A DNA stretch of 64,000 bases from an uncultured Algibacter sp. (GTDB taxonomy: Bacteria; Bacteroidota; Bacteroidia; Flavobacteriales; Flavobacteriaceae), in the NCBI GenBank assembly GCA_937958265.1, contig CALGNX010000011.1, positions 1 through 64,000 of the forward strand, written 5' to 3'. The notes below the pieces were generated by a model that saw nothing but the letters and a program-made list of their open reading frames with translations, did not search any database and had not been told where the DNA came from. Within the stretch, counting starts at the first letter, position 1; the number at the start of each line of letters is the position of its first letter. Positions 39,130 to 47,561 of the stretch are shown here, in pieces. The position numbers and the translations under genes were made by a program.

Positions 39130-40140
39130 TTACAATTTAATTATTTTTCTTGTGAAGTAATTACTTCTATCTGTGTTCGATAAAAAATAAATACCACTTT
39201 GTAAATTAGCGATATTAATAATTTTATTAGCAGATTTATAATCAATTTGGCGTACCGTTATTCCGTTTATATTTCTTATCAATAATGTTCCGGCTTGGTT
39301 TGGTAAATTACTAATTTTAATGGTATTGTATGTTGGGTTGGGGTAGGTCTTTACGTTTATATTTTTTTGATTATTGGTAATAGAGAGTACACCTGCACAT
39401 GACGATTCTGGGTTAGATAAATTAAGGGCAACAGTGTCTGAAACATCACTTCGTCTCAATACTATTTTATCCATAAAAAAAAAGTTAGATCTGGCATCGA
39501 CAATTATGGAGTAATTACCCGCTGTATTAAATGTTGCCCACATAAACCTGAATGAATTGCCATCGTTTGTATTGGTTACAAAACCCCAACGTTGCTCGGG
39601 AGCTGTGTTTACAGGATGTCTGTTCATAAAACCTTTAAAAAAACCACCAGTGGTAGCACCTTCTGGACATTCTCTATCTGCGTTGTTACTACAACTTGGC
39701 TTTGGTTCTAGCACTTCTGTATCGTTTATATCGTTACGTTTTGTTGCAAAGAAATCATCTGCGGCTACACGTAACCAGGCATCATTGTGTTCGCCACCAG
39801 AATCACCTTTACCAATACGCCCGCGCCATACAACTCTATATGTTCCTGGGGTATTAATTTTTATGTTGTAAGTAATAGGTGCACCAGTTAGAGCGCTAAA
39901 CGATTCGTTACCATCCCAAAATATGTAATTAACGTTGGCACCTTCTACATTGGGATCTGGTTCGCTACCAGTTTTCCAGTTTGAACCAGCCGGTAAATTA
40001 CCAGATTCCATTTCTATCGTTAAAAATCCATTTTTTTCTTCAAATGGAAGTGAGCCGTCGCAAGTTGTTTGAGCAAATAATTGAGGGGAGGAAGTGAAAA
40101 ATGTAAAAATACACAGTGCTTTTAGGGTAATTTTTTTCAT
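39130..40140 (-). CDS. secreted protein with type IX secretion C-terminal sorting domain
   Basis: 336 aa from the ATG at 40140; a longer frame begins at 40197 but the internal start gives a regular signal peptide (MKKITLKALCIFTFFTSS...FAQ). Residues ~25-245 are one beta-rich domain (LTIEMESGNLPAGSNW, TYRVVWRGRIGKGDSGGEHN), reminiscent of carbohydrate-binding or malectin-like sandwiches, with four cysteines. The last ~75 residues (YPNPTYNTIKISNL ... FTRKIIKL) are a type A sorting domain, so it is exported by the type IX system and attached to the surface or released. No catalytic residues were recognised; the ligand is unknown. Confidence 0.8.
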   Translation of the reverse strand: MKKITLKALCIFTFFTSSPQLFAQTTCDGSLPFEEKNGFLTIEMESGNLPAGSNWKTGSEPDPNVEGANVNYIFWDGNESFSALTGAPITYNIKINTPGTYRVVWRGRIGKGDSGGEHNDAWLRVAADDFFATKRNDINDTEVLEPKPSCSNNADRECPEGATTGGFFKGFMNRHPVNTAPEQRWGFVTNTNDGNSFRFMWATFNTAGNYSIIVDARSNFFFMDKIVLRRSDVSDTVALNLSNPESSCAGVLSITNNQKNINVKTYPNPTYNTIKISNLPNQAGTLLIRNINGITVRQIDYKSANKIINIANLQSGIYFLSNTDRSNYFTRKIIKL

Positions 40141-40288
40141 TGTTTTTATTTTTAAATTGATATACAAATTCAAAAAAAAAATGGTAAAAACTGTCATGAT
40201 GTATCCTGCTAATCGACATTAAACATGTACAGCAAATACTTACTTCTTCATATAATCACTAGATATACCTTAATAGCTCTGGTTGTAG

Positions 40289-41587
40289 TTATTTTATTGT
40301 GAGTAGGAAACTTTTTAAATCCGTGTATGTCGAAATTAAAGTTGCTTCTTTTTTACCTCCCATAACTTTTTGAATCTGCTTTGGTAGCGTTTGTTTTTCC
40401 TTAATAACATCTTCCACAACATCCAAAAACTTAGTAGGGTGTGCGGTTTCTAAAAACACACAATGTGCGGTTGGTTGCTTTTTTAAATAAGATTTACAGC
40501 CTAAATAACCAACGGCACCATGTGGATCTGCCACGTAATTAAAGGTTTTATAAATTTCTAATAGTGCTTCACGTGTTTCATCATCAGAAAAACTATAGGA
40601 AGATATATTTTCTTTTAAATTGCTAAACTTGTTTTTATAAATCTCTTGTATGCGTATAAAGTTACTTGGAGCCCCAACATCCATGGCATTACTAATAGTT
40701 TGTATAGATGGTTTTGGCTCGTATTGATTAGATGCTAAATAACGTGTTACTACATTATTGGCGTTGTTTGATGCTACAAAATGCTTAATAGGTAGGCCTA
40801 ATTGCTGTGCCATCATACCAGCGCAAATATTTCCGAAGTTGCCACTTGGTATAGAAAATACAATGTTTTCATGTTTATTATGCAGTTGCTTATAAGCAAA
40901 TATAAAGTAGAATAATTGTGGTAACCACCGTGCTACATTAATAGAATTTGCAGAGGTTAGTTGCATTTTACTGGTTAGCTCGTCATCTAAAAAAGCTGTT
41001 TTTACCATGGCTTGGCAATCATCAAAAGTACCATGAACTTCTAAAGCTTTTATATTCTGCCCTAAGGTAGTAAGTTGCATTTCTTGAATATTACTCACTT
41101 TACCGCTTGGGTAAAGTATAACAACATTAACTCCTTTTACACCTAAAAATCCGTTAGCAACAGCGCCACCTGTGTCTCCAGAAGTTGCTACTAAAACAGT
41201 AACTTCGTTTGTATTATTTTTATTAAAATACCCTAAGCAACGGGCCATAAAACGTGCTCCTACATCTTTAAAGGCCATAGTTGGACCGTGAAAAAGCTCT
41301 AAGGTGGAAATATTATTGTTTAACTCTACAACAGGAAAATCAAACGATAATGTCTCTTCAATAATAGTTTTTAGTATATGTTCTGGAATTTCAGGCGCTA
41401 TGAATTGTTTTATGGCTTCAAAAGCTATTTCAGTATAAGAAAAACTATCAATAGCATCCCAAAATTTTTTGGGTAAGGGAGTAATACTTTCGGGAAAATA
41501 TAAACCTTTATCTGGAGCTAAACCACGTATAACGGCATCTTTAAAAGTTGTTTTTGGCGCTATTTTATTTAAGGAGTAATAGTTCAT
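40289..41587 (-). CDS. thrC: threonine synthase
   Basis: 432 aa. It converts O-phosphohomoserine to threonine with PLP. It starts MNYYSLNKIAPKTTFKDAV, has the PLP lysine in GPTMAFKDVGARF near residue 108 and TSGDTGGAVANGF near 135-147. Last gene of thrABC; 127 bp separate it from thrB. Confidence 0.97.
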   Translation of the reverse strand: MNYYSLNKIAPKTTFKDAVIRGLAPDKGLYFPESITPLPKKFWDAIDSFSYTEIAFEAIKQFIAPEIPEHILKTIIEETLSFDFPVVELNNNISTLELFHGPTMAFKDVGARFMARCLGYFNKNNTNEVTVLVATSGDTGGAVANGFLGVKGVNVVILYPSGKVSNIQEMQLTTLGQNIKALEVHGTFDDCQAMVKTAFLDDELTSKMQLTSANSINVARWLPQLFYFIFAYKQLHNKHENIVFSIPSGNFGNICAGMMAQQLGLPIKHFVASNNANNVVTRYLASNQYEPKPSIQTISNAMDVGAPSNFIRIQEIYKNKFSNLKENISSYSFSDDETREALLEIYKTFNYVADPHGAVGYLGCKSYLKKQPTAHCVFLETAHPTKFLDVVEDVIKEKQTLPKQIQKVMGGKKEATLISTYTDLKSFLLTIK

Positions 41588-41714
41588 GTTTTAATTAGTT
41601 GACCGTGTGCTTTTTACAGATTACGGGAGTTTGTTAACGCTTTTATTTTATAAGTTGGTTGTTTTAATCTTTCTTCTATCTGGTAGAAAGGGAATTATAT
41701 TATTAAGTTATAAA

Positions 41715-42635
41715 TTAAATGATTTTTACACCCTCAATATTTATTTTCGACACATGTATTTCAAACGTTATACCCGTTTTTGAGTATGCCTTCTGCATAG
41801 CTTCTTTAACTTTGTTTGCGGTGTCGATACCTTTGCTAAGCGAAAATATAGAGGGGCCAGACCCTGAAATCCCTGCACCCAGAGCACCTGCTTTTAATGC
41901 GGTTTCTTTTACCTCATTAAAATGTGGTATTAATTGGCTTCTATAAGGTTCCATAATAACATCTTTTAAAGATGTTTTAATTAAGTTATAATTACTAGTA
42001 TGTAGCGCATGTACTAAACTTCCTAAGTTTGCCCATTGTTCAATGGCTTTGTTTAGTTGGACATCTTTTGGAAGCACAGCTCTAGATTCTGATGTTTTAA
42101 CCTCAATTTGTGGATGAATTATAGTGGCATATAAATCCTTTGGCGATGGTAGTTCTAAAATTTGTACTGGCGCAATACTTTTTACCAATGTAAAACCACC
42201 AAAAAGGGCGGGGGCTAAGTTGTCTGCATGTTCGCACTTACTTGCAATAGCCTCGCCTTTAATTGCAAATTCTGTAAGTTGTGTTTTGTTAAATGGATTT
42301 CCTAAAAGCACATTCATGCCAAATACACTGCCAACAGCACTTGCAGCGCTGCTACCAATACCACTTCCTGGTTTTATGTTTTTATAAATTTCAATTTCGA
42401 AACCAAAATTAACATCAATAGCATTGTACATAGCTAAGGCAGATACACCAGCAACATTTAACTCGGTCTCATAAGGCAAATCGAAACCTTCAATTTTGGT
42501 AATATAAATACCTTTTTTGTCGATTTTTCTAATAATCATTTCATCTCCAACGCTATCCAGGCAAAACCCTAGAACATCAAAACCGCAGGCTACATTGGCC
42601 ACAGTTGCTGGAGAAAATATTTTTATTTCGTTCAT
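41715..42635 (-). CDS. thrB: homoserine kinase
   Basis: 306 aa, GHMP kinase. The ATP loop PGSGIGSSAASAVG is at about residues 90-103, the N-terminal SPATVANVACGFDVLGF is typical, and GAGISGSGPSIFSL is near 255. It phosphorylates homoserine. The gene lies 84 bp after thrA. Confidence 0.97.
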   Translation of the reverse strand: MNEIKIFSPATVANVACGFDVLGFCLDSVGDEMIIRKIDKKGIYITKIEGFDLPYETELNVAGVSALAMYNAIDVNFGFEIEIYKNIKPGSGIGSSAASAVGSVFGMNVLLGNPFNKTQLTEFAIKGEAIASKCEHADNLAPALFGGFTLVKSIAPVQILELPSPKDLYATIIHPQIEVKTSESRAVLPKDVQLNKAIEQWANLGSLVHALHTSNYNLIKTSLKDVIMEPYRSQLIPHFNEVKETALKAGALGAGISGSGPSIFSLSKGIDTANKVKEAMQKAYSKTGITFEIHVSKINIEGVKII

Positions 42636-42719
42636 TTTTATTTTGTTACGTTATGTCGAGACACGAGGTAATCTGTTTAAATATAAAAATACTTCGTACA
42701 CTCGCAGTGCCAGTACATA

Positions 42720-45164
42720 TTAATCATTTCCAAGTCTAATAATATCTGCAAATAAACCGGAAGCTGTAACATCGGCACCTGCACCTGCGCCTTTTATTAT
42801 CATGGGTTGCTTTGGGTAGCGCTCTGTATAAAACATAACAATATTATCGCTACCTTCTAGATTATAAAAAGGATGGCCTTCTGGTATTTCTTGCAAGCCA
42901 ACGCTGGCTTTACCATTATCGAACTTTGCTACATATTTTAATTGGCAATTATTTGCTTTCGCGGAAGCATATAAACTTTGGTAATGTGTCTCGTCTGTAA
43001 TTAATGTTTCATAAAAATCTGCTACTGTATCACTTTGCAATCCAGATTTAGATAAAAAAGGTGTGTTGTCAATATCTTCTAAATTCATTTCTACGCCACT
43101 TTCTCTAGCAAGTATTAATATTTTACGAGCTACATCTACACCGCTTAAATCAATTCTTGGATCGGGTTCTGTATACCCCTCGGCACCAGCTTGTTTTACA
43201 ACATCGTAAAATTTAGTTTTATCTGTAAAGTTATTAAATACAAAATTTAAACTACCAGATAATACAGCTTGAATTGAGTTTACCTTATCGCCAGAGGCAA
43301 TTAAATTGTTTAAGGTGTCAATAATTGGTAAGCCAGCCCCAACATTCGTTTCGAATAATAAAGGGGCATTATAAGCTAGTGATAATCGTTTTAATTCTTT
43401 GTAATTTTTAAATGCGCTGGAGCATGCAATTTTATTACACGCTACAACACCAATACTTTCTTTTAAATAATAAGCGTATAAATCTGCGACATCTTTATTT
43501 GCTGTAATGTCAACAAATATGCTATTGCGTAGGTTTAGGGCTTTAGCATTGTTAAAAAAGCCTTGTAAAGTTGCCTTTTCCCCTTTTGCTAATAGCGCTT
43601 TCCAGTTTTTTAAATCGATGCCTTCCTCATTAAAAATCATGTGTCTGGAATTTGATAAACCGGCAACACGTAATTTTATTTTTAAGTTTTCTTTTAAGTA
43701 TTCTTTTTGTTGATTTATTTGTTCAACTAAACGTTCGCCAACATTACCAACGCCTGTTATAAAAACATTAATTTGTTTTGTTTTCGATTCGAAAAATTGT
43801 TCGTGTAAGGTGTTTAAAGCCTTTTTAATATCTTTTTCATTAATAACTGCGGTAATGTTCTTTTCTGATGCGCCTTGGGCAATAGCACGAATATTTATAT
43901 TATTTCTACCTAATGTACTAAACATTTTACCGCTTATGCCTTGATGATTTTTCATGTTATCGCCAACTAAAGCAATAATAGATAAGCCTGTTTCTACAAT
44001 TATAGGTTCTAGTTTTCCTAAGGCTATTTCATTTTCAAAAGTAACATCGATAGCTGTTTTAGCTTTTTTTGTTTCTTTATCATCTATTCCCAAGCAAATA
44101 GAATGTTCTGATGAGGCTTGGGTAATCATAATTACATTTATTTTTTCCTGCGATAAGGTTTCAAATAGGCGTTTTGAAAACCCAGGAATGCCTACCATAC
44201 CTGTGCCCTCTAAAGTTAATAACGCAATATTATTAATGTTGCTTATACCTTTTACAGGGCGTTGTGAGTTTGTTTCTGCGTTAGAGATAACGGTGCCTAC
44301 AGCATTAGGCTCTAATGTGTTTTTAATATGAATAGGAATTTGTAAAGCTAAAACAGGTTGTACTGTAGGTGGGTATAAGACTTTGGCACCAAAATGCGAT
44401 AATTCCATAGCCTCTTGGTACGATATTTTATCGATAGGGTAGGCTTGTTTTACTAGCTTTGGGTTGGTTGTAAACATGCCGCTTACATCGGTCCAAATTT
44501 CCAACTGCTGTACATGTAAGGCTGCTGCTATAATGGCTGCTGTAAAATCTGAGCCCCCGCGGCCTAATGTTGTGATTTCGCCTTGTTTTGATTTTGAAAT
44601 AAACCCAGGAAGAATGGTTACACTTTGGGTAGCAGACTCAAAATATGTTTTAATGTTTTGGTTTGTAATATTATAATTTACCTCTGCTTTAGTAAAATTT
44701 GAGTTTGTTACTATAATGTCTTGCGAGTTTTTAACAGTAGCAGATAGCCCCCTGTTTTTCATGGTTTCGGCTATAATGTAAGATGATAATAATTCGCCAA
44801 AACTTACTAACTTGTCTGATGTTTTAGGTGATAATTCGTTAATTAAAAAAATACCATCTAATAAACTTTTAAGTGCATTGAGCTTGTTTTCAACAGCATT
44901 TAAAATTGTGGTATTGTTATTAGGGTTTAACTCCTTTATAATATTAAAATGCCTTTCTTTAATACTATTGTAAGTGTTTAAAAATGTATTATCTTTTATT
45001 TGTGCTTGATTACCTGCTAGTAGCAATTGGTCTGTAATGCCTCCAACAGCAGAAACAACACAAGCTATAGTATCTGTTTTGCTGTAGTTTTTTAAAATGT
45101 TGATAACACTATTTATGTTTTTTGAAGTACCCACCGAAGTGCCTCCGAATTTTAAAACCTTCAT
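42720..45164 (-). CDS. thrA: bifunctional aspartokinase / homoserine dehydrogenase I
   Basis: 814 aa, full-length fusion. The aspartokinase domain (1-~300) opens with KFGGTSVG; two ACT domains (~310-450) with VMITQASSEHSI and NIRAIAQGASEKNI provide threonine feedback; the homoserine dehydrogenase domain (~465-814) has FITGVGNVGERL, NTANK-like VDITANKDVADLYA, and EPDPRIDLSGVDVARK. It catalyses the first and third steps to homoserine. First structural gene of thrABC; preceded by a candidate threonine-rich leader peptide. Confidence 0.97.
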   Translation of the reverse strand: MKVLKFGGTSVGTSKNINSVINILKNYSKTDTIACVVSAVGGITDQLLLAGNQAQIKDNTFLNTYNSIKERHFNIIKELNPNNNTTILNAVENKLNALKSLLDGIFLINELSPKTSDKLVSFGELLSSYIIAETMKNRGLSATVKNSQDIIVTNSNFTKAEVNYNITNQNIKTYFESATQSVTILPGFISKSKQGEITTLGRGGSDFTAAIIAAALHVQQLEIWTDVSGMFTTNPKLVKQAYPIDKISYQEAMELSHFGAKVLYPPTVQPVLALQIPIHIKNTLEPNAVGTVISNAETNSQRPVKGISNINNIALLTLEGTGMVGIPGFSKRLFETLSQEKINVIMITQASSEHSICLGIDDKETKKAKTAIDVTFENEIALGKLEPIIVETGLSIIALVGDNMKNHQGISGKMFSTLGRNNINIRAIAQGASEKNITAVINEKDIKKALNTLHEQFFESKTKQINVFITGVGNVGERLVEQINQQKEYLKENLKIKLRVAGLSNSRHMIFNEEGIDLKNWKALLAKGEKATLQGFFNNAKALNLRNSIFVDITANKDVADLYAYYLKESIGVVACNKIACSSAFKNYKELKRLSLAYNAPLLFETNVGAGLPIIDTLNNLIASGDKVNSIQAVLSGSLNFVFNNFTDKTKFYDVVKQAGAEGYTEPDPRIDLSGVDVARKILILARESGVEMNLEDIDNTPFLSKSGLQSDTVADFYETLITDETHYQSLYASAKANNCQLKYVAKFDNGKASVGLQEIPEGHPFYNLEGSDNIVMFYTERYPKQPMIIKGAGAGADVTASGLFADIIRLGND

Positions 45165-45203
45165 GTTTTAATGTATTGTAAAATTAAAAATAAGTTTGAA
45201 CTG

Positions 45204-45226
45204 TTGTGATTTTTTTAAAATCACAA
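45204..45226 (-). promoter_or_regulatory. hairpin in the thrA leader
   Basis: TTGTGATTTT (45204-45213) pairs perfectly over 10 bp with AAAATCACAA (45217-45226), loop of 3. It lies between the candidate leader peptide and thrA, about 40 nt before the thrA start. No T run follows on the minus strand, so it is not an ordinary terminator; it could act in attenuation or in masking initiation. Confidence 0.45.
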
Positions 45227-45250
45227 AACTAATTTGCGGGTAATATAGAA

Positions 45251-45358
45251 TTAAGAACCCCAAAGGGTTGTTGTATTTGAAGTTGTGCCAAAAACAAATA
45301 TTGCCTTTTTTATTAAAAAAGGTGCGAATATTGTTATGTTTTGGCTTAAAGAATTCAT
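45251..45358 (-). CDS. thrL: candidate thr operon leader peptide
   Basis: A 35-codon frame starting with ATG at 45358 and ending with TAA at 45251, 86 bp before thrA. Its last third reads GTTSNTTTLWGS: six of 35 residues are threonine, five of them in seven positions, and four are isoleucine. The placement, size and amino-acid bias fit a threonine attenuation leader. A TACATTTG motif 20-30 bp upstream would start transcription about 16 nt before the ATG. Hairpins are possible at the peptide's end (AACCC/GGGTT, 45256-45269), inside it (CCTTTTTT/AAAAAAGG, 45304-45322) and after it (45204-45226). No experimental support; ribosome-binding signals are weak as usual in this phylum. Confidence 0.6.
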   Translation of the reverse strand: MNSLSQNITIFAPFLIKKAIFVFGTTSNTTTLWGS

Positions 45359-45378
45359 TCTTTTTATATAATGCCCTT

Positions 45379-45386
45379 CAAATGTA
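45379..45386 (-). promoter_or_regulatory. thr operon promoter candidate
   Basis: The minus strand reads TACATTTG, a full match to TAnnTTTG. No TTG is found 17-23 nt upstream. Start of transcription would be near 45374, giving a ~210-nt leader before thrA that includes the candidate leader peptide. Confidence 0.5.
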
Positions 45387-45529
45387 TTACATTTAGGCTT
45401 ATAAAAAAACTTAAATATTGTTTTTACAATATTCTTATCTGTATTTATAATTTGTAAAAAAAAAATAACTAATTATAAAAACTATTGAAAAATATACAAT
45501 TAGTGCATTGAAAAATCGTGTAATTGTTT

Positions 45530-45680
45530 GGGAGTGGGCCAGAGGTTTATAAAATAGAAATAACTTTGGGTGTTGGTTGCGTTAGGGATAGTAGTGAAAA
45601 GCCCACAGCCCGACTTTAGGAGGTGCGCGGACTTGTAACGTATAGCCCGACCCTTTTCGGGTAACGCCCAAATTATTTTT
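45530..45680 (+). repeat. GC-rich repeat-like intergenic element
   Basis: A block of markedly higher GC than its surroundings, spanning GTTGCGTTAGGGATAGTAG, AAGCCCACAGCCCGACTTTA, AGGTGCGCGGACTTGTAACG, and TAGCCCGACCCTTTTCGGGT then AACGCCCAA. It contains a short hairpin CCCGA/TCGGG (45646-45650 with 45657-45661) and repeats the word GCCCGAC. From memory, closely similar text recurs between genes in many Flavobacteriia genomes. No second copy was found in this window. A 92-codon minus-strand frame across it (45500-45778) is not credible as a gene. Confidence 0.5.
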
Positions 45681-45748
45681 ATTGGTGAAGAAAATAAGTT
45701 TGTTTTAAAAGATTTTAATTTAACATTACGTAGCAATATTATATAAAG

Positions 45749-47308
45749 ATGAAGGTATTTTCGAAAGCACAGATACATGAGGGAAATAAATTAACAGTAA
45801 ACCGCCAAAAGGTTTCGTTTATTGATTTAATGGAGCGGGCAGGTACACAAATTTTTAATTGGATGCATTTACGTATGCAAGGTGCGCAAGTGCCTATACA
45901 TGTGTTTTGTGGTATTGGAGATAATGGTGGGAATGGTTTGGTCTTAGCTAGGCATTTAATTCTAGGTGGTTATAATGTGCACACTTATGTTGTAAATTGT
46001 AGCGATAAGCGCTCTAAGGGTTTTTTAGTTAATTATGATCGTATAAAAAGTGTTACCAAGAATTGGCCAATTTTACTTACTTGTGCTGAAGATTTTCCGC
46101 AAATGCACCCTGATGATATTATTGTAGATGGCGTTTTTGGTACGGGGCTAAATAGGCCTATAGCAGATTGGGTAAAAAAACTTTTTATGCATTTTAGAGC
46201 TAGTAAGGCTTATACTTTGGCTATTGATATACCTTCTGGGTTGCATACGGATAAGCCTGTTACAGATGAGGACGCTGTAGTTTGGGCGGGTTTTACATTA
46301 AGTTTTGCTTCGCCTAAAATGGTGTTTTTTCTTCCGGACACTTTTAAGTTTACGGTGCAGTGGGAGGTTTTGGATATTGGGTTGGATTTAGATTTTTTAC
46401 AGCTTACAGATACTGTGGTTGAGTTAATAGGTAAGCATGAAGTATTACCTCTTTACATACCGCGCGATAAATTTTCGCACAAGGGGCACTTTGGGCACGC
46501 CTTAATTATTGGTGGCAGTTATGGTAAAATTGGAGCTGTAACCTTAGCTGGTAAAGCAGCTTTGGTGTCGGGTGCTGGTTTGGTTTCTGCTTTTGTACCA
46601 AAATGTGGGTATTCTATTTTACAAGCTGCATTTCCTGAAGCGATGGTAAAAACGGATAAACAAAAGAAACGAATAACTGCTATAACTTATAATGATGTGC
46701 CGTCTGCTGTTGGTATTGGAGTGGGTATGGGGACTGGTAAAAAAACAATGGTTGCTTTAGAGGTTTTTTTGAAGGCTAATAAAACACCTTTAGTAATTGA
46801 TGCGGATGCTATTAATTTACTTGCGCTAAACAAAAAATTAATAGGATTATTGCCAGAACAAACTATTTTAACGCCTCACCCTAAAGAGTTAGAGCGTTTA
46901 ATTGGTACTTGGAAGAATGATTTTGATAAGCTTAAAAAGGTTAAGTCGTTTTCGAAAAAGTACAAATTAATTGTTGTTATTAAAGGGGCAAATACGATAA
47001 CTGTTTTTAATGATAAATTGTATGTAAATACTACCGGTAATCCTGGCTTATCTACTGCTGGTAGTGGCGATGTGTTAACAGGCGTAATTACGGGGTTGTT
47101 GGCTCAAGGTTATGATGCTTTTACTGCGGCTATATTTGGGGTTTATTTACACGGAAAATCTGCAGACATTGCTGTAGAAGATTTTGGTTACCAAAGCTTA
47201 ATAGCACGCCATGTGATTGATTATTTAGGTAAAGCGTATTTAGATTTATTTGCACAGCCAGAACCGTTGGAGGAACAATCTGAGCCAGAGCCAGAGCCAG
47301 AGGCTTAA
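45749..47308 (+). CDS. nnrDE: bifunctional NAD(P)H-hydrate epimerase / ADP-dependent dehydratase
   Basis: 519 aa, repairs hydrated NAD(P)H. The N-terminal epimerase domain (1-~210) has FCGIGDNGGNGLVLARHL and DGVFGTGLNRP; the C-terminal ribokinase-like dehydratase domain (~225-500) has KGHFGHALIIGGSYGKIGA, LTPHPKELERL and NPGLSTAGSGDVLTGVITG near 425-445. The last ~15 residues are an acidic Glu-Pro repeat (EPLEEQSEPEPEPEA) outside the fold. Divergent from the thr operon and preceded by the GC-rich repeat-like block. Confidence 0.96.
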   Translation: MKVFSKAQIHEGNKLTVNRQKVSFIDLMERAGTQIFNWMHLRMQGAQVPIHVFCGIGDNGGNGLVLARHLILGGYNVHTYVVNCSDKRSKGFLVNYDRIKSVTKNWPILLTCAEDFPQMHPDDIIVDGVFGTGLNRPIADWVKKLFMHFRASKAYTLAIDIPSGLHTDKPVTDEDAVVWAGFTLSFASPKMVFFLPDTFKFTVQWEVLDIGLDLDFLQLTDTVVELIGKHEVLPLYIPRDKFSHKGHFGHALIIGGSYGKIGAVTLAGKAALVSGAGLVSAFVPKCGYSILQAAFPEAMVKTDKQKKRITAITYNDVPSAVGIGVGMGTGKKTMVALEVFLKANKTPLVIDADAINLLALNKKLIGLLPEQTILTPHPKELERLIGTWKNDFDKLKKVKSFSKKYKLIVVIKGANTITVFNDKLYVNTTGNPGLSTAGSGDVLTGVITGLLAQGYDAFTAAIFGVYLHGKSADIAVEDFGYQSLIARHVIDYLGKAYLDLFAQPEPLEEQSEPEPEPEA

Positions 47309-47448
47309 AATTTATGCAGCTTTTTATTTAAAGTGATTACAAATAGCCCAACGAAATATTATTTTAGCTGCTTAGTGTTTCTCCTTTTAAAATTAAACAA
47401 ACTGTTTTTTTTGTGATATTTTTGTTGAGGTTAAAGTATGTAGTAAAC

Positions 47449-47478
47449 AAAAAAAGCCGCAATTAGCGGCTTTTTTTT
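47449..47478. terminator. bidirectional terminator
   Basis: A perfect stem AAAAAAAGCCGC (47449-47460) / GCGGCTTTTTTT (47466-47477) with loop AATTA; T runs on both strands. It serves nnrDE (+) and the TlpA-like gene (-), which converge here. Confidence 0.9.
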
Positions 47479-47561
47479 AGTTTACTATATACTTATTTGT
47501 TTTTTACGAAATAAGCCCTGTTTTTTTTCTTTTAAACACACCTTAGTGTTTACTGCTAGTA

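Noticed and set aside
45500-45778. 92-codon minus-strand frame
   Set aside because: It spans the GC-rich repeat-like block and the start of nnrDE; composition is repeat-like, not coding.
47300-47310. Glu-Pro repeat at the end of nnrDE as a separate feature
   Set aside because: Only a short acidic tail after a complete fold; not a repeat element.
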